From Planctomycetota bacterium (GTDB lineage: Bacteria; Planctomycetota; Phycisphaerae; Sedimentisphaerales; Anaerobacaceae), in the NCBI GenBank assembly GCA_012517265.1, contig JAAYVJ010000460.1:1-36809 (forward strand): DNA of 36,809 bases, in the 5' to 3' direction. The notes beneath the pieces were generated by a model that did no database searches, had not been told where the DNA came from, and worked only from the letters and a program-made list of their open reading frames with translations. Below, in pieces: positions 1 through 8,581 of the stretch (position 1 is its first letter; the number at the start of each line of letters is the position of its first letter). Position numbers and translations under genes: made by a program.

Positions 1-1377
1 GGTCTTGTCCTGAAGGCCGATCCAGCCGATGCAGCGGCCGTCCTTGGCGACGTACAGCGTGCTGAACCCCTGCTCTTCGTGCAGCCGGGGGTCGGCGACG
101 TTCTTCGTGTCGATTCCATTCTCCGCCAGGAACGACTCTCGGCCTACGAGAATGCGGGAGGAGTCGATCTTCGCGCTGACGCCCTTGCCCGGCGTCTCCT
201 TGAAGGCCTCCGACGCCGGCAGAGAAAGGCTCGCCTCCTTGGCCACTTCCTGCAGCGCCCGGGCGGCCGGGTGCTTGCTCATCTGCTCGGCCGCCGCCGC
301 GTCGGCCAGCAGGTCCGCCGGCTCGACCCCCTCGGCAGGCGTCAGCTTGGTCACGTAGAGTCGGCCGGTCGTCACCGTGCCCGTCTTGTCGAACACCAAG
401 GCCGTCATCTTGCCGGCCACCTCGAGATACGTGACGTCCTTGACCAGAATGCCCAGGCGGGCCGCGGCGGAGATCGCCGCCACCATGGCCGTAGGCGTCG
501 CCAGGATGATCGCGCACGGACAGGAGATCACGAGAATCGTGATCGCCTGGTCGATGTTCCGCGTAAAGACCCAGACGATGGCCGCGATCATCAGGATCGT
601 CGGCACATACCAGGAAATGTACCGATCGATGATCCGCATGACCGGAATCTTCGTGTGCTCGGCCTGCATGATCAACGACTGGACTTTGCCCAGCGTGGTG
701 TCCTTGCCTGCTTTGGTGACGCGGATGTCCAGGACGCCCGTCAGGTTGTTCGTGCCGGCGAAAACCTGCATGCCGGGCACCTTGTCGACCGGCAGCGATT
801 CGCCCGTGATCGTCGCTTCGTTCACCGAGCTCAGCCCATCGTAGACCTCGCCGTCGGCCGGGACGTTGTCGCCCGGACGGACGCGGATGCGGTCGCCGGC
901 CTTCAGCTCGCTGACCTTGACTTCGCGTTCCTTGCCGTCCTGATCGATCAGGTTGGCCTTGACGGGAGTCAGGCGGATCAGCGATTCGATCGAAGCCCGG
1001 GCTCCCAGCGCCGTTCGCGTTTCCACCAGTTCGCTGAGCAGCATGAAGAAGCCGATCAACCCGGCGGCCACATACTCCCCGATCGCAAACGCCGCGACGA
1101 TGCCCAGCGCCGCCAGCTCATCCATGTGCGAATGGCCCTCGATCAGGCTGCGAACCGCGTGGATGATGATCGGGGCGCCCAGCAGGAGCGCACCGAGCAT
1201 CGCGAACAGCTCGGTGTTGAAGCTGCCGGCCCCGTAGAAGACCTTGCCAATCCCGCTGTTGATGAGCAGGACGCCGCCGGCCAGCGTGCCCAACAGGGCG
1301 ATGCTCACGCGGACCTGTTTCTCGCGGGTCTGCTCGGTGCCGAATTCTTCCTGTAGATGCAGGTGCTGATGCGCCAT
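1..1377 (-). CDS. Heavy-metal (P1B-like) translocating P-type ATPase, C-terminally truncated by window edge
   Basis: Manual reverse translation gives MAHQHLHLQEEFGTEQTREKQVRVSIALLGTLAGG..., with ISCPCAIILATPTAM (CPC metal motif), LVFDKTGTVTTG (phosphorylation motif) and TGES. No stop before base 1, so it is absent from the ORF track. Start ATG at 1377..1375. Confidence 0.95.
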   Translation of the reverse strand, partial: MAHQHLHLQEEFGTEQTREKQVRVSIALLGTLAGGVLLINSGIGKVFYGAGSFNTELFAMLGALLLGAPIIIHAVRSLIEGHSHMDELAALGIVAAFAIGEYVAAGLIGFFMLLSELVETRTALGARASIESLIRLTPVKANLIDQDGKEREVKVSELKAGDRIRVRPGDNVPADGEVYDGLSSVNEATITGESLPVDKVPGMQVFAGTNNLTGVLDIRVTKAGKDTTLGKVQSLIMQAEHTKIPVMRIIDRYISWYVPTILMIAAIVWVFTRNIDQAITILVISCPCAIILATPTAMVAAISAAARLGILVKDVTYLEVAGKMTALVFDKTGTVTTGRLYVTKLTPAEGVEPADLLADAAAAEQMSKHPAARALQEVAKEASLSLPASEAFKETPGKGVSAKIDSSRILVGRESFLAENGIDTKNVADPRLHEEQGFSTLYVAKDGRCIGWIGLQDKT

Positions 1378-1449
1378 AGCCTTATTCTCTCACCGAATTT
1401 CAATTGCGGACCGTCGCAAGGAGGCCCGGCTGTTCGTTCCCTCTTCGTC

Positions 1450-2799
1450 CTATTTCGGACTGGTCTTGGGTTTGAGCTTCGTATCCCGGTTCAGCATGAT
1501 CCGGATCTCGCGATCCCGATCGGCGCCCGAGCTGTCCAGGATGAACTTCTCGTCGGCGTTCTTGAGAATCTCCTCCATGGCCGCCAGGTACCGCTCGCGG
1601 GCGACCAGCTCCGGCCACTTGCGGTATTCCGGCAGGATGCTCGTCAGGTAGCTGGCGCTGGCTCGGGCGGCCTCCACCACCTTGGTCTGGTATGTCTGTG
1701 CCTCGGCGAGGATCTGCTGCGCGTCGCCGGTGACCTGGGACCAGAGCTCTTCCCGCTGTTGCGGACTGCAGTTGGGATCCAGGATCGCCTCGCACAACCG
1801 GCGAGCCACCTGGCCGCCCGTCTTGGTCAAGGTCGTCTCGGCGTAGGTCCGCGCCAGCGTGATCGTCTGGGCACTCTTCTGACTGGCCTCCACGTAGGCC
1901 TGGAACGCTTCGTCGATCTGCATGGGCCATCGTTTGTCGATCAACTGCATCTGCACGACGCGAATCCCGCATTCCAGATCGTCGAGCTTCTTCTGGACGA
2001 CCTGCTGCACTCGACGGGGAATCGTGTCGGCGCTCTGGATCGCCTCGTCGATCGTGAAGTTCACCATCGTCGCGACGATCGCGTCCTCCACCACGCTGCG
2101 AAGCAGAGGCGTGATGTCCGCCGTCATCACGTCGGCGTAGATCTCACCGGGCTTGATGTTCCGCACATGGACGCTGCGGAAGAACTGCTCCGCGTTGCTG
2201 ATCTGATAGTTGATCTGCCATTTCGTGTGGACGATGCTGTAGTCGCTGCCCTCGCTGGCCCCAAGGGACTGTCGAGCGGCCGCTGTGGCGTCCTGCGACG
2301 CCGCAGCCTGGCTCCTCGTCAGGCAGTACCCTTCCACCAGAGGATCGAGCTTGTCGGCCCGGTAGTTTCTCGGCTTGACGCCGCCGCCGAGGATGTCGTC
2401 GCGCGTCTCCTTGAACCAGAACGTGTTCACAGGCAGATTGATGTTCTTCTCGACAGGGATCTTGATCAGCTCGTCGATCGGATAGGGAAATACCCAGTGG
2501 GCGCCGGGCCGCAGGATCGCCTCGTCGCCGACCCCCTGGATCTTGCCGAACCGCAGGACCAGTCCTCGCTCGTCGGGCCCGATCGTCCGGAAACCCGACG
2601 CCAGGAATGCGACGATCAAAACGATCATGATGACCTTCAGGATCGTGAAGCTGACGTGCAGGGCGTCGGAAAGGGACTTGCCGGCCGCGTCCAGCCGCTC
2701 GTCCAGCGCCGGGCCGGGCGGAGTGGGGTCATGGTCATGATGGTGATCATGCCCGTGATCGTGTCCGTGGTCATGTCCGTGATTGTGTCCGTGTGCCAT
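1450..2799 (-). CDS. hflK: HflK-like SPFH/prohibitin-domain membrane protein with His-rich N-terminus
   Basis: 449 aa; N-terminal MAHGHNHGHDHGHDHGHDHHHDHD, one TM segment, then IGPDERGLVLRFGKIQ...LRPGAHWVFPYPIDELIKIPVE typical of HflK. Confidence 0.85.
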   Translation of the reverse strand: MAHGHNHGHDHGHDHGHDHHHDHDPTPPGPALDERLDAAGKSLSDALHVSFTILKVIMIVLIVAFLASGFRTIGPDERGLVLRFGKIQGVGDEAILRPGAHWVFPYPIDELIKIPVEKNINLPVNTFWFKETRDDILGGGVKPRNYRADKLDPLVEGYCLTRSQAAASQDATAAARQSLGASEGSDYSIVHTKWQINYQISNAEQFFRSVHVRNIKPGEIYADVMTADITPLLRSVVEDAIVATMVNFTIDEAIQSADTIPRRVQQVVQKKLDDLECGIRVVQMQLIDKRWPMQIDEAFQAYVEASQKSAQTITLARTYAETTLTKTGGQVARRLCEAILDPNCSPQQREELWSQVTGDAQQILAEAQTYQTKVVEAARASASYLTSILPEYRKWPELVARERYLAAMEEILKNADEKFILDSSGADRDREIRIMLNRDTKLKPKTSPK

Positions 2800-2832
2800 G
2801 GCTTCTTCGCTCGCTTGAATGCTGTCCTTCGG

Positions 2833-3738
2833 CTACTTTGCAGACCCTTCCGTTCCCAGCGGCGGCAGCCCCATCAGGAGCTTGAACGGCTCTGCGTCCG
2901 TCGGGATGATGATCGTGGCGCGGTCCTTCAGAGTCTGCTTGAGAGCCTCCAGGTTCCGCAGAAAGATGGCCAACTTCGTATCCGCCTGCAACATTTCATA
3001 GTATCGGGCCGCATCCGCATCGCCCTGACCGCGAATCTCCTTGGCCCGGCCTTCCGCCGCATCCAGCAGGGTGTCCCGCTTCTGGTTGGCGTCGGCAGTG
3101 ATCTGCGTGGCGATCGCCTCGCCCTCGGACGTGATGGCGTCGGTCCGGCCCTGGCGTTCCGCCTTCATTCGGTCGAAGACCTTCTTCGTCACGTCCTCGC
3201 TGACCTTGAGCTGCTTGATGCCCAGCGTTTTGATGTCGATGCCGTACTCGGCCAGAACGGGGCCCTTGAGGTCCGCGAGCATCTCCTCCTGGATCTTGTC
3301 GAACTGGATCTTGGCCGGGTCGCTGTTGACGAACTCCCCGAAGGAGTGCTGGCCGATCACGCGGTTCTGCGTGTCGTTGATGTGGTTGCGAAGCTTGGCC
3401 TCGGCGTTCGCTTCGGTCTTGACCGCGTTGAGGAACTTCAACGGCTCGGCCACCCGCCAGACGATGTACGTGTTGACGATGATCGGGACGTTGCCCCGGG
3501 TGGTGGTCTCGGCCAGTTGCGCCGCCTCCAGGACCCTCATCCGCGAATCGAACTTGTGGACCTGCTCGATGGGCGTGGGCCACTTGAAGTACAGGCCGGG
3601 CTTGGTGACCTCGCGCACCGGCTTGCCGAACCGCGTCACAAAGCCCGATTCGGTCTCACGAACCTGGAACGTGACGAGATAGACGATCATCACGAGAGAA
3701 ATCACGGCAATCAGTATCGGAATCGCTACGTTCTTCAT
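2833..3738 (-). CDS. hflC: HflC-like SPFH/prohibitin-domain protein
   Basis: 301 aa; N-terminal TM, then VRETESGFVTRFGKPVREVTKPGLYFKWPTPIEQVHKFDSRMRVLE and RAKEIRGQGDADAARYY, typical of HflC. Confidence 0.87.
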   Translation of the reverse strand: MKNVAIPILIAVISLVMIVYLVTFQVRETESGFVTRFGKPVREVTKPGLYFKWPTPIEQVHKFDSRMRVLEAAQLAETTTRGNVPIIVNTYIVWRVAEPLKFLNAVKTEANAEAKLRNHINDTQNRVIGQHSFGEFVNSDPAKIQFDKIQEEMLADLKGPVLAEYGIDIKTLGIKQLKVSEDVTKKVFDRMKAERQGRTDAITSEGEAIATQITADANQKRDTLLDAAEGRAKEIRGQGDADAARYYEMLQADTKLAIFLRNLEALKQTLKDRATIIIPTDAEPFKLLMGLPPLGTEGSAK

Positions 3739-5807
3739 TGTCCACTGGTCTCCTGTGCGCCGGCAAGCTGGCTGATCAGACTCGTATCCAGCTTGTCTTC
3801 CAGCTCCATGATAATGACCTGGCGATCCTTCGGATCGCCGGCCAACACGTACTTGCGGATGTTCTTCATCGCCTCTTCAAGCACGGCGGCGCGTTGCTCG
3901 CACTTGTAGATCTCCGGCGCCGCCCGATAGGCCTGGATTTGCCCGGCGAACTGCTTTCCGGTCGCCTCCGCCAGAGTCGCCATGCGGAATCGGTAGCTCT
4001 GCGCCTCGCTGAGGATCCGGAAGATGTCTCCGTGGGATTCCTTCAGCAGCGCCGTGTCGAACTGCGAGCCCAGACGCTTGACCTCCTCGGACAGCCCCTT
4101 TCGCTGGGCCTCCTGATACCGGGCGGCCAACTCCGCCAGCCGGTAGGCCCGCGCCACGGACCCGGCCAATTTCGTGAGGCTTCGATTTCGCTCCGCTTCG
4201 GCCGCCAACACCAGCGCCTGCTTTCCCTGCACCGCGCCCACGACCGCCTGGAACCCAGGGACAACCTCCACCGGAGGATGGATGCCCTGCAATCCGACGA
4301 AGACGATCTCGACTCCCAGGCCCTCGGCGTCTGCGGCCTGCTGGATCCGCTCCGTCAGGATCTGCTTGGCTCGGGTTCGGCCGCCGCCCAGGAGGTTCTG
4401 CTCCCCGCCCCCCTCAACTTCGATATTGGCCGTGGAGGCCAGCCGGGCCAGTTCACGATAGCAGATATCCTCCAGGAGCCTGCCGGGATTGCTGTGGCCG
4501 TAGACGTAGGCGAGCAGATCCTTGATCCGGTACTGGACCGGCATGTTGACCTTGACCAGACTGACGGGCACGGCCCCCTCCACCGCCCCTTGCGAAGCGT
4601 CCGCCCGCGTATCGCTGGCCGCCACCAGCAGGTCATGCTCCTGCTCGTAGTGGGTCTGGCCCCACAGGAGCTTCATCTCCGGGATCGCGACGCCATTGGC
4701 GTCCACCTTGGGCACGTACCCGATATGCAGGTCCATGACCAGACCCGTGGGGTACAAGTAGGCGATATCCATCGGCCAGGGCAGTTTGAAATGCAGGCCC
4801 GGACCGACGTGGCGAACCTGTCCGTCGGCGGTGGTCGGCCGGCCGAACCGCTCAACGATCCCCTCCTCGTTCGGCCCCACCACCACCAGGCAACTGGCCA
4901 GATACAGCGTCCCGGCCGAAAACAGAATCAGCGGAACGACCGCCTTCTCCAGGAGCTTGTAGAACCAGGTCTGTGACACCTGGAATCCGAACTGGTAGTC
5001 CATCGCGGCGGCCACGCTGCGGAAGATGCCGCCGGGTTCGCTGATGACGCCCAGAAGCCGGCTGTCGAAGGCCGCCCGGCTGTACTGGCCTTTGAGATGC
5101 GGCCGATAGAGGTCGAAGACGAGATTCAGCGCCGTCTCGACGCCCAGAACCATCAACAGGACGGGCACCGCGTAGGTGACGATCGCGATCAGCGGGAAGA
5201 TCTGGAACTGAACCAAGGCCAGGGCGATCGCCAGCACGAAACACAGGAGCGCCACGCCGAGAAAGAAGCTGCCGCCGGCCCGCAACGGCTTCCAACGGGT
5301 CTCGGCCGACATCCCGGTGGCGTATCGCGACATGAGGAACCCGATGAACGCGATGGCCGTGGCGACGATCGCACAGACCAACGGTTGCTGGGTCTTGACG
5401 TCCGGCCCGGACGGAATGCCCTTGAACAGATAGAGGCCCATACCTATCTCATAGGCCGCGACCAACGCGGCGAAGATCGGAATGAACCACTTTTCCAGGA
5501 CGTCGAGCCGACGCTGCGCGGCCGCCAGGACGGCCGCGGTCTCGCCCTTCTGGAAAATCGTGGCCGTGCTCTTCTCGCGGGCGAGCTGGCTCATATCGAG
5601 CTTTTCCTGCTCAGCCAAGCTCCGCTGGTGGAATTGAATGGCCAAGACCAGCCAGATCAGAGCCGCGGCGAGCGACTGCCACCCGACGGCCGACAGAGCG
5701 TAGAATCCGCTCCACCGCCCCAGGAAGAACGCGATGCCGAAGAAGACGAGGCTGAGAACCAGCGCGACCCAAGCGACCTGTTCGGGGCGTTTCGAGGATA
5801 CTGTCAT
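3735..5807 (-). CDS. Large polytopic membrane protein with C-terminal SPFH (HflK-like) domain
   Basis: 690 aa; several hydrophobic segments in the N-terminal ~310 aa, then VVGPNEEGIVERFGRPTTADGQVRHVGPGLHFKLPWPMDIAYLYP. Overlaps the hflC start by 4 bp (ATGA). Confidence 0.82.
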   Translation of the reverse strand: MTVSSKRPEQVAWVALVLSLVFFGIAFFLGRWSGFYALSAVGWQSLAAALIWLVLAIQFHQRSLAEQEKLDMSQLAREKSTATIFQKGETAAVLAAAQRRLDVLEKWFIPIFAALVAAYEIGMGLYLFKGIPSGPDVKTQQPLVCAIVATAIAFIGFLMSRYATGMSAETRWKPLRAGGSFFLGVALLCFVLAIALALVQFQIFPLIAIVTYAVPVLLMVLGVETALNLVFDLYRPHLKGQYSRAAFDSRLLGVISEPGGIFRSVAAAMDYQFGFQVSQTWFYKLLEKAVVPLILFSAGTLYLASCLVVVGPNEEGIVERFGRPTTADGQVRHVGPGLHFKLPWPMDIAYLYPTGLVMDLHIGYVPKVDANGVAIPEMKLLWGQTHYEQEHDLLVAASDTRADASQGAVEGAVPVSLVKVNMPVQYRIKDLLAYVYGHSNPGRLLEDICYRELARLASTANIEVEGGGEQNLLGGGRTRAKQILTERIQQAADAEGLGVEIVFVGLQGIHPPVEVVPGFQAVVGAVQGKQALVLAAEAERNRSLTKLAGSVARAYRLAELAARYQEAQRKGLSEEVKRLGSQFDTALLKESHGDIFRILSEAQSYRFRMATLAEATGKQFAGQIQAYRAAPEIYKCEQRAAVLEEAMKNIRKYVLAGDPKDRQVIIMELEDKLDTSLISQLAGAQETSGQ

Positions 5808-5897
5808 TGGCGAATCAGCTCCAGCAGTGAACCAAAATCCTGCTCATCGAGTAGTACCGGGTACGGGACCAGGTCCTTTACAAATAGGGAACCCGGC

Positions 5898-5903
5898 ACT
5901 ATA
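5898..5903 (-). promoter_or_regulatory. Candidate extended -10 (TGtTATAGT) for the SPFH/P-type ATPase operon
   Basis: Minus strand reads ...TTTTCGGTGTTATAGTGCCGGG..., about 90 bp upstream of the 5807 start; no good -35. Confidence 0.35.
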
Positions 5904-6002
5904 ACACCGAAAACGACGCTCGTGTAGAGACAATCGTGAAAAAAACGAGTCACAGCCTCGTATCAATCGCAGCGTTCGACAGGACGGCAATGCTTCGGGT
6001 GA

Positions 6003-6968
6003 ATGATGAATAAACTGATAGCGATCGCCAGGAACACCTTCGTCGAGACCCTTCGCCAACCCGTGTACGCCGTCATTATTGCAGTGGCATTGCTGTTGTT
6101 CCTCATCAGTCCGGCGCTCTCTATGTACACCATGGACGATGACAACAAGCTGCTGCGAGAGATTGGGCTCTCTACGCTGTTTCTGACGAGTTTGTTCGTG
6201 GCAATCTTTTCGGCCTCAGGGGCCATCTCCGTGGAGATGGAGAACAAGACCATCCTGACCGTGCTGACCAAGCCCGTCCAACGTCCGATATTCATCCTGG
6301 CCAAATTCATCGGCGTCATGGGGGCCGTGGCCCTGGCCCACTACCTGTGCGCGATCGGCGTGCTGATGACCATTCGGCACGGCGTTCTTTCGACCGCACG
6401 CGACACGCACGACTGGACCGTGATCGGTTCGGCGTCCGTGGTCGTCGTCACGACGGTCCTGCTCAGCGCGTTCTTCAACTACGCATACGACTGGAAATTC
6501 ACCTCGACCGCGGTGGTGGTCGGGGCCATCCTGGCGACGCTGGCCATGGTGTTCCTGGGTCTGATCGATCGCGACTGGCAGTTCAACCCGGCGCACAATG
6601 GGATCAACAGGCTGGACGTCTACGCCGTCGTCCTGCTCTTCCTGGCGGCGATGGTGATCGCCTCGATCGCCGTGGCCATCTCGGCCCGCTTCAACATGAT
6701 CGTCACCCTCTCGGCGTGCATCGGCGTCTTCCTGCTTGGGCTGATCAGCGACTGGGTCTTCGGTCGTTACGCCGGGATGCACCTCTGGGCTCAGGCAGGC
6801 CGCTTCCTCGTGCCCAACCTGCAGATCTTCTGGATCAGCGACGCGATCTACGAGAACAGCGTGGTTCCCGCCAGGTACATTCTGGTCAGCGCATCGTATG
6901 CAGTCGCCTATACGATCGGAATCCTCGCCGTGGCGATCGCCCTGTTTCAGCGCAGACAAATCGCCTGA
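6003..6968 (+). CDS. ABC-2 type transporter permease
   Basis: 321 aa; multiple TM helices, MNKLIAIARNTFVETLRQPVYAVIIAVALLLFLISPAL start and SGAISVEMENKTILTVLTKPVQRPIFILAKFIG, typical of ABC-2 permeases. No ATP-binding partner adjacent. Confidence 0.8.
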   Translation: MMNKLIAIARNTFVETLRQPVYAVIIAVALLLFLISPALSMYTMDDDNKLLREIGLSTLFLTSLFVAIFSASGAISVEMENKTILTVLTKPVQRPIFILAKFIGVMGAVALAHYLCAIGVLMTIRHGVLSTARDTHDWTVIGSASVVVVTTVLLSAFFNYAYDWKFTSTAVVVGAILATLAMVFLGLIDRDWQFNPAHNGINRLDVYAVVLLFLAAMVIASIAVAISARFNMIVTLSACIGVFLLGLISDWVFGRYAGMHLWAQAGRFLVPNLQIFWISDAIYENSVVPARYILVSASYAVAYTIGILAVAIALFQRRQIA

Positions 6969-7031
6969 ACGGGAAAACCCCGCGCAGAGCATGGAATTCA
7001 CAAACGGGTTGTTACTTCCCCCGGGGCAAGA

Positions 7032-7496
7032 TCACCCGCAGGGCGAAACGTCCCGGATGAGAGCGATTTCGTCGCACTCGTCTTGCTTGGGACACCGGGC
7101 GCAATCGCTCCAGACCTTCATGGGCAATTCCTCTTTCTTCACAACCGCAAACCCGGCCCGCTCGAAGAACTTGGGCTCCAGGGTCAGGGCGAAGACACGC
7201 GGAACACCGAGCTGCCGGGCCTGATCCACAGCCGCCGCGACCAGCGCCATGCCCACTCCCTTGCCTCGCTCGTCCGCCGCCACGGCCAGCGACTTCACCT
7301 CCGCCAGATCCGACCAGATCACCTCCAGTGCGCAGCAGCCGATCAGCCGGCCGTCCCGCTCGGCCACCAGGAAGGTCTGGAGGTTCTCATAGATCTCGGC
7401 CATGGACCGAAAGAGCATTTTGTCGTGCTCGGCGTAGAAATTGATCAGCGAACAGATCGCCTTGGCGTCCCGAATTCTTGCGTTGCGTACTTTCAT
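7032..7496 (-). CDS. GNAT-family N-acetyltransferase, short ArgA-like N-acetylglutamate synthase type
   Basis: MKVRNARIRDAKAICSLINFYAEHDKMLFRSMAEIYENLQTF...AEVKSLAVAADERGKGVGMALV...FFERAGF...VWSDCARCPKQDECDEIAL. Start ATG at 7496 rather than the longer ORF start. Confidence 0.85.
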   Translation of the reverse strand: MKVRNARIRDAKAICSLINFYAEHDKMLFRSMAEIYENLQTFLVAERDGRLIGCCALEVIWSDLAEVKSLAVAADERGKGVGMALVAAAVDQARQLGVPRVFALTLEPKFFERAGFAVVKKEELPMKVWSDCARCPKQDECDEIALIRDVSPCG

Positions 7497-7503
7497 GGGC
7501 TCA

Positions 7504-7532
7504 AGTATACTACCTCGCTTTCGCGACTTCAA
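7504..7532 (-). promoter_or_regulatory. Candidate sigma70-type promoter for the GNAT gene
   Basis: Minus strand TTGAAG (7532..7527), 17-nt spacer, TATACT (7509..7504). The -10 ends 7 nt before the ATG. Confidence 0.5.
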
Positions 7533-7577
7533 TGCCGCAATCCCGGGCCGGAGGGTTGCGCAAAAAACGAAAAAACA

Positions 7578-7606
7578 CTGGCAAAAAGGACGGCAGCCAC
7601 TACAAT
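7578..7606 (+). promoter_or_regulatory. Candidate sigma70-type promoter for the dehydratase/ACP/KS operon
   Basis: CTGGCA (7578..7583), 17-nt spacer, TACAAT (7601..7606), followed by the ATG at 7640. Confidence 0.45.
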
Positions 7607-7639
7607 GACGCCGGTTCGTGTTCGGTGACCCAGGGATTC

Positions 7640-8113
7640 ATGAAGTTCATACTGATAGACAAGATAGTCTCGCTCGAAGAAGGCAAGACGCTGACTGCAG
7701 CCAAGTGCGTATCGCTGGCCGAGGAATATCTGGGGGATCATTTCCCCACGTTCCCCGTACTGCCCGGGGTTCTGTTGTTGCAGGGCCTCGTGGAATCGGC
7801 AAGCTGGCTCGTCCGCAAGACCGAGGGATTTGCCCACAGCATGATCCTTCTGGAAGAGGCAAGAAACGTCAAGTACAAGAGTTTCCTGGCGCCGGGGTCA
7901 CGGATTGAGTACATAGTCCAGGCAAAGACCATTGAGGAGAACGTGAGCAGTTTCACCGGGTGCGGAACCGCCGACGGGGAGAAGATCCTCGATGCGAGGT
8001 TCGGCCTGAGACACTTCAACCTGGCAGACCGCCGCTCGGCCATGGCCCCCGTGGACGCCCAGGTGATCGCAGCGATGAAAAACCGCTACAGCCTGCTCAC
8101 GCAGCAGTGCTGA
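7640..8113 (+). CDS. FabZ/FabA-like hotdog 3-hydroxyacyl-ACP dehydratase, subunit 1 (His34 present, Glu replaced by Gln48)
   Basis: MKFILIDKIVSLEEGKTLTAAKCVSLAEEYLGDHFPTFPVLPGVLLLQGLVESASWLV aligns to FabZ GHFPxxPxMPGVLxxEAxAQ. Confidence 0.85.
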   Translation: MKFILIDKIVSLEEGKTLTAAKCVSLAEEYLGDHFPTFPVLPGVLLLQGLVESASWLVRKTEGFAHSMILLEEARNVKYKSFLAPGSRIEYIVQAKTIEENVSSFTGCGTADGEKILDARFGLRHFNLADRRSAMAPVDAQVIAAMKNRYSLLTQQC

Positions 8114-8166
8114 CCGAGGTTGTGAAAAGGATTTTCGGAAGGAACTGACCGGAGGTAGCAGCAACC

Positions 8167-8562
8167 ATGACCATGAGTCGGGATGAGATTTTCGAGAAAG
8201 TCCAGGAAGTGCTTGTGGACGCCCTGGGAGTGGACGACGACGAAGTGACGGCCGACGCCACGCTGATGGGCGATCTGGGGGCCGAGAGCATCGACTTCCT
8301 GGACATCGTGTTCCGTCTGGAGAAGGCGTTCGGAATGAAGGTGCCTCGCGAGGAGCTGTTCCCGGTGGAAGGACTGCTCAACAGCACCGATCTGGTCAGC
8401 AACGGCAGACTCACCGACAAGGGGCTGGCCGAGCTGCGGGCCAGGGTCCCGCACACGGACCTGACCGAGTTCGAGAAGAACCCGGACATCAACAAACTGG
8501 CCGACCTGTTCACTGTGAACGCCATCGTCAACTACGTCGCCAGCCGCCTGAACGCGGCGTAA
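8167..8562 (+). CDS. Acyl carrier protein, long atypical form
   Basis: 131 aa; LGAESIDFLDIVFRLEKAFGMKVPREELFP matches the ACP phosphopantetheine Ser region; C-terminal DLFTVNAIVNYVASRL matches ACP helix IV. Confidence 0.9.
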   Translation: MTMSRDEIFEKVQEVLVDALGVDDDEVTADATLMGDLGAESIDFLDIVFRLEKAFGMKVPREELFPVEGLLNSTDLVSNGRLTDKGLAELRARVPHTDLTEFEKNPDINKLADLFTVNAIVNYVASRLNAA

Positions 8563-8581
8563 CAACGAACCGGGCTGCAGC

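Noticed and set aside
79-1356. 425-aa plus-strand ORF
   Set aside because: Antisense to the P-type ATPase, whose motifs (DKTGT, CPC, TGES) are unambiguous on the minus strand.
1357-3909. 850-aa plus-strand ORF
   Set aside because: Antisense shadow of hflK/hflC; R/D/L/V-rich low-complexity composition with no motifs, typical of high-GC spurious ORFs.
3738-4976. 412-aa plus-strand ORF
   Set aside because: Antisense to the SPFH-domain protein; no recognisable domain.
5857-5896. Possible hairpin (CCGGGT ... ACCCGG) with internal GGACC/GGTCC in the SPFH operon 5' region
   Set aside because: Stem is short and overlaps the predicted transcription start; not enough to call a regulatory element.
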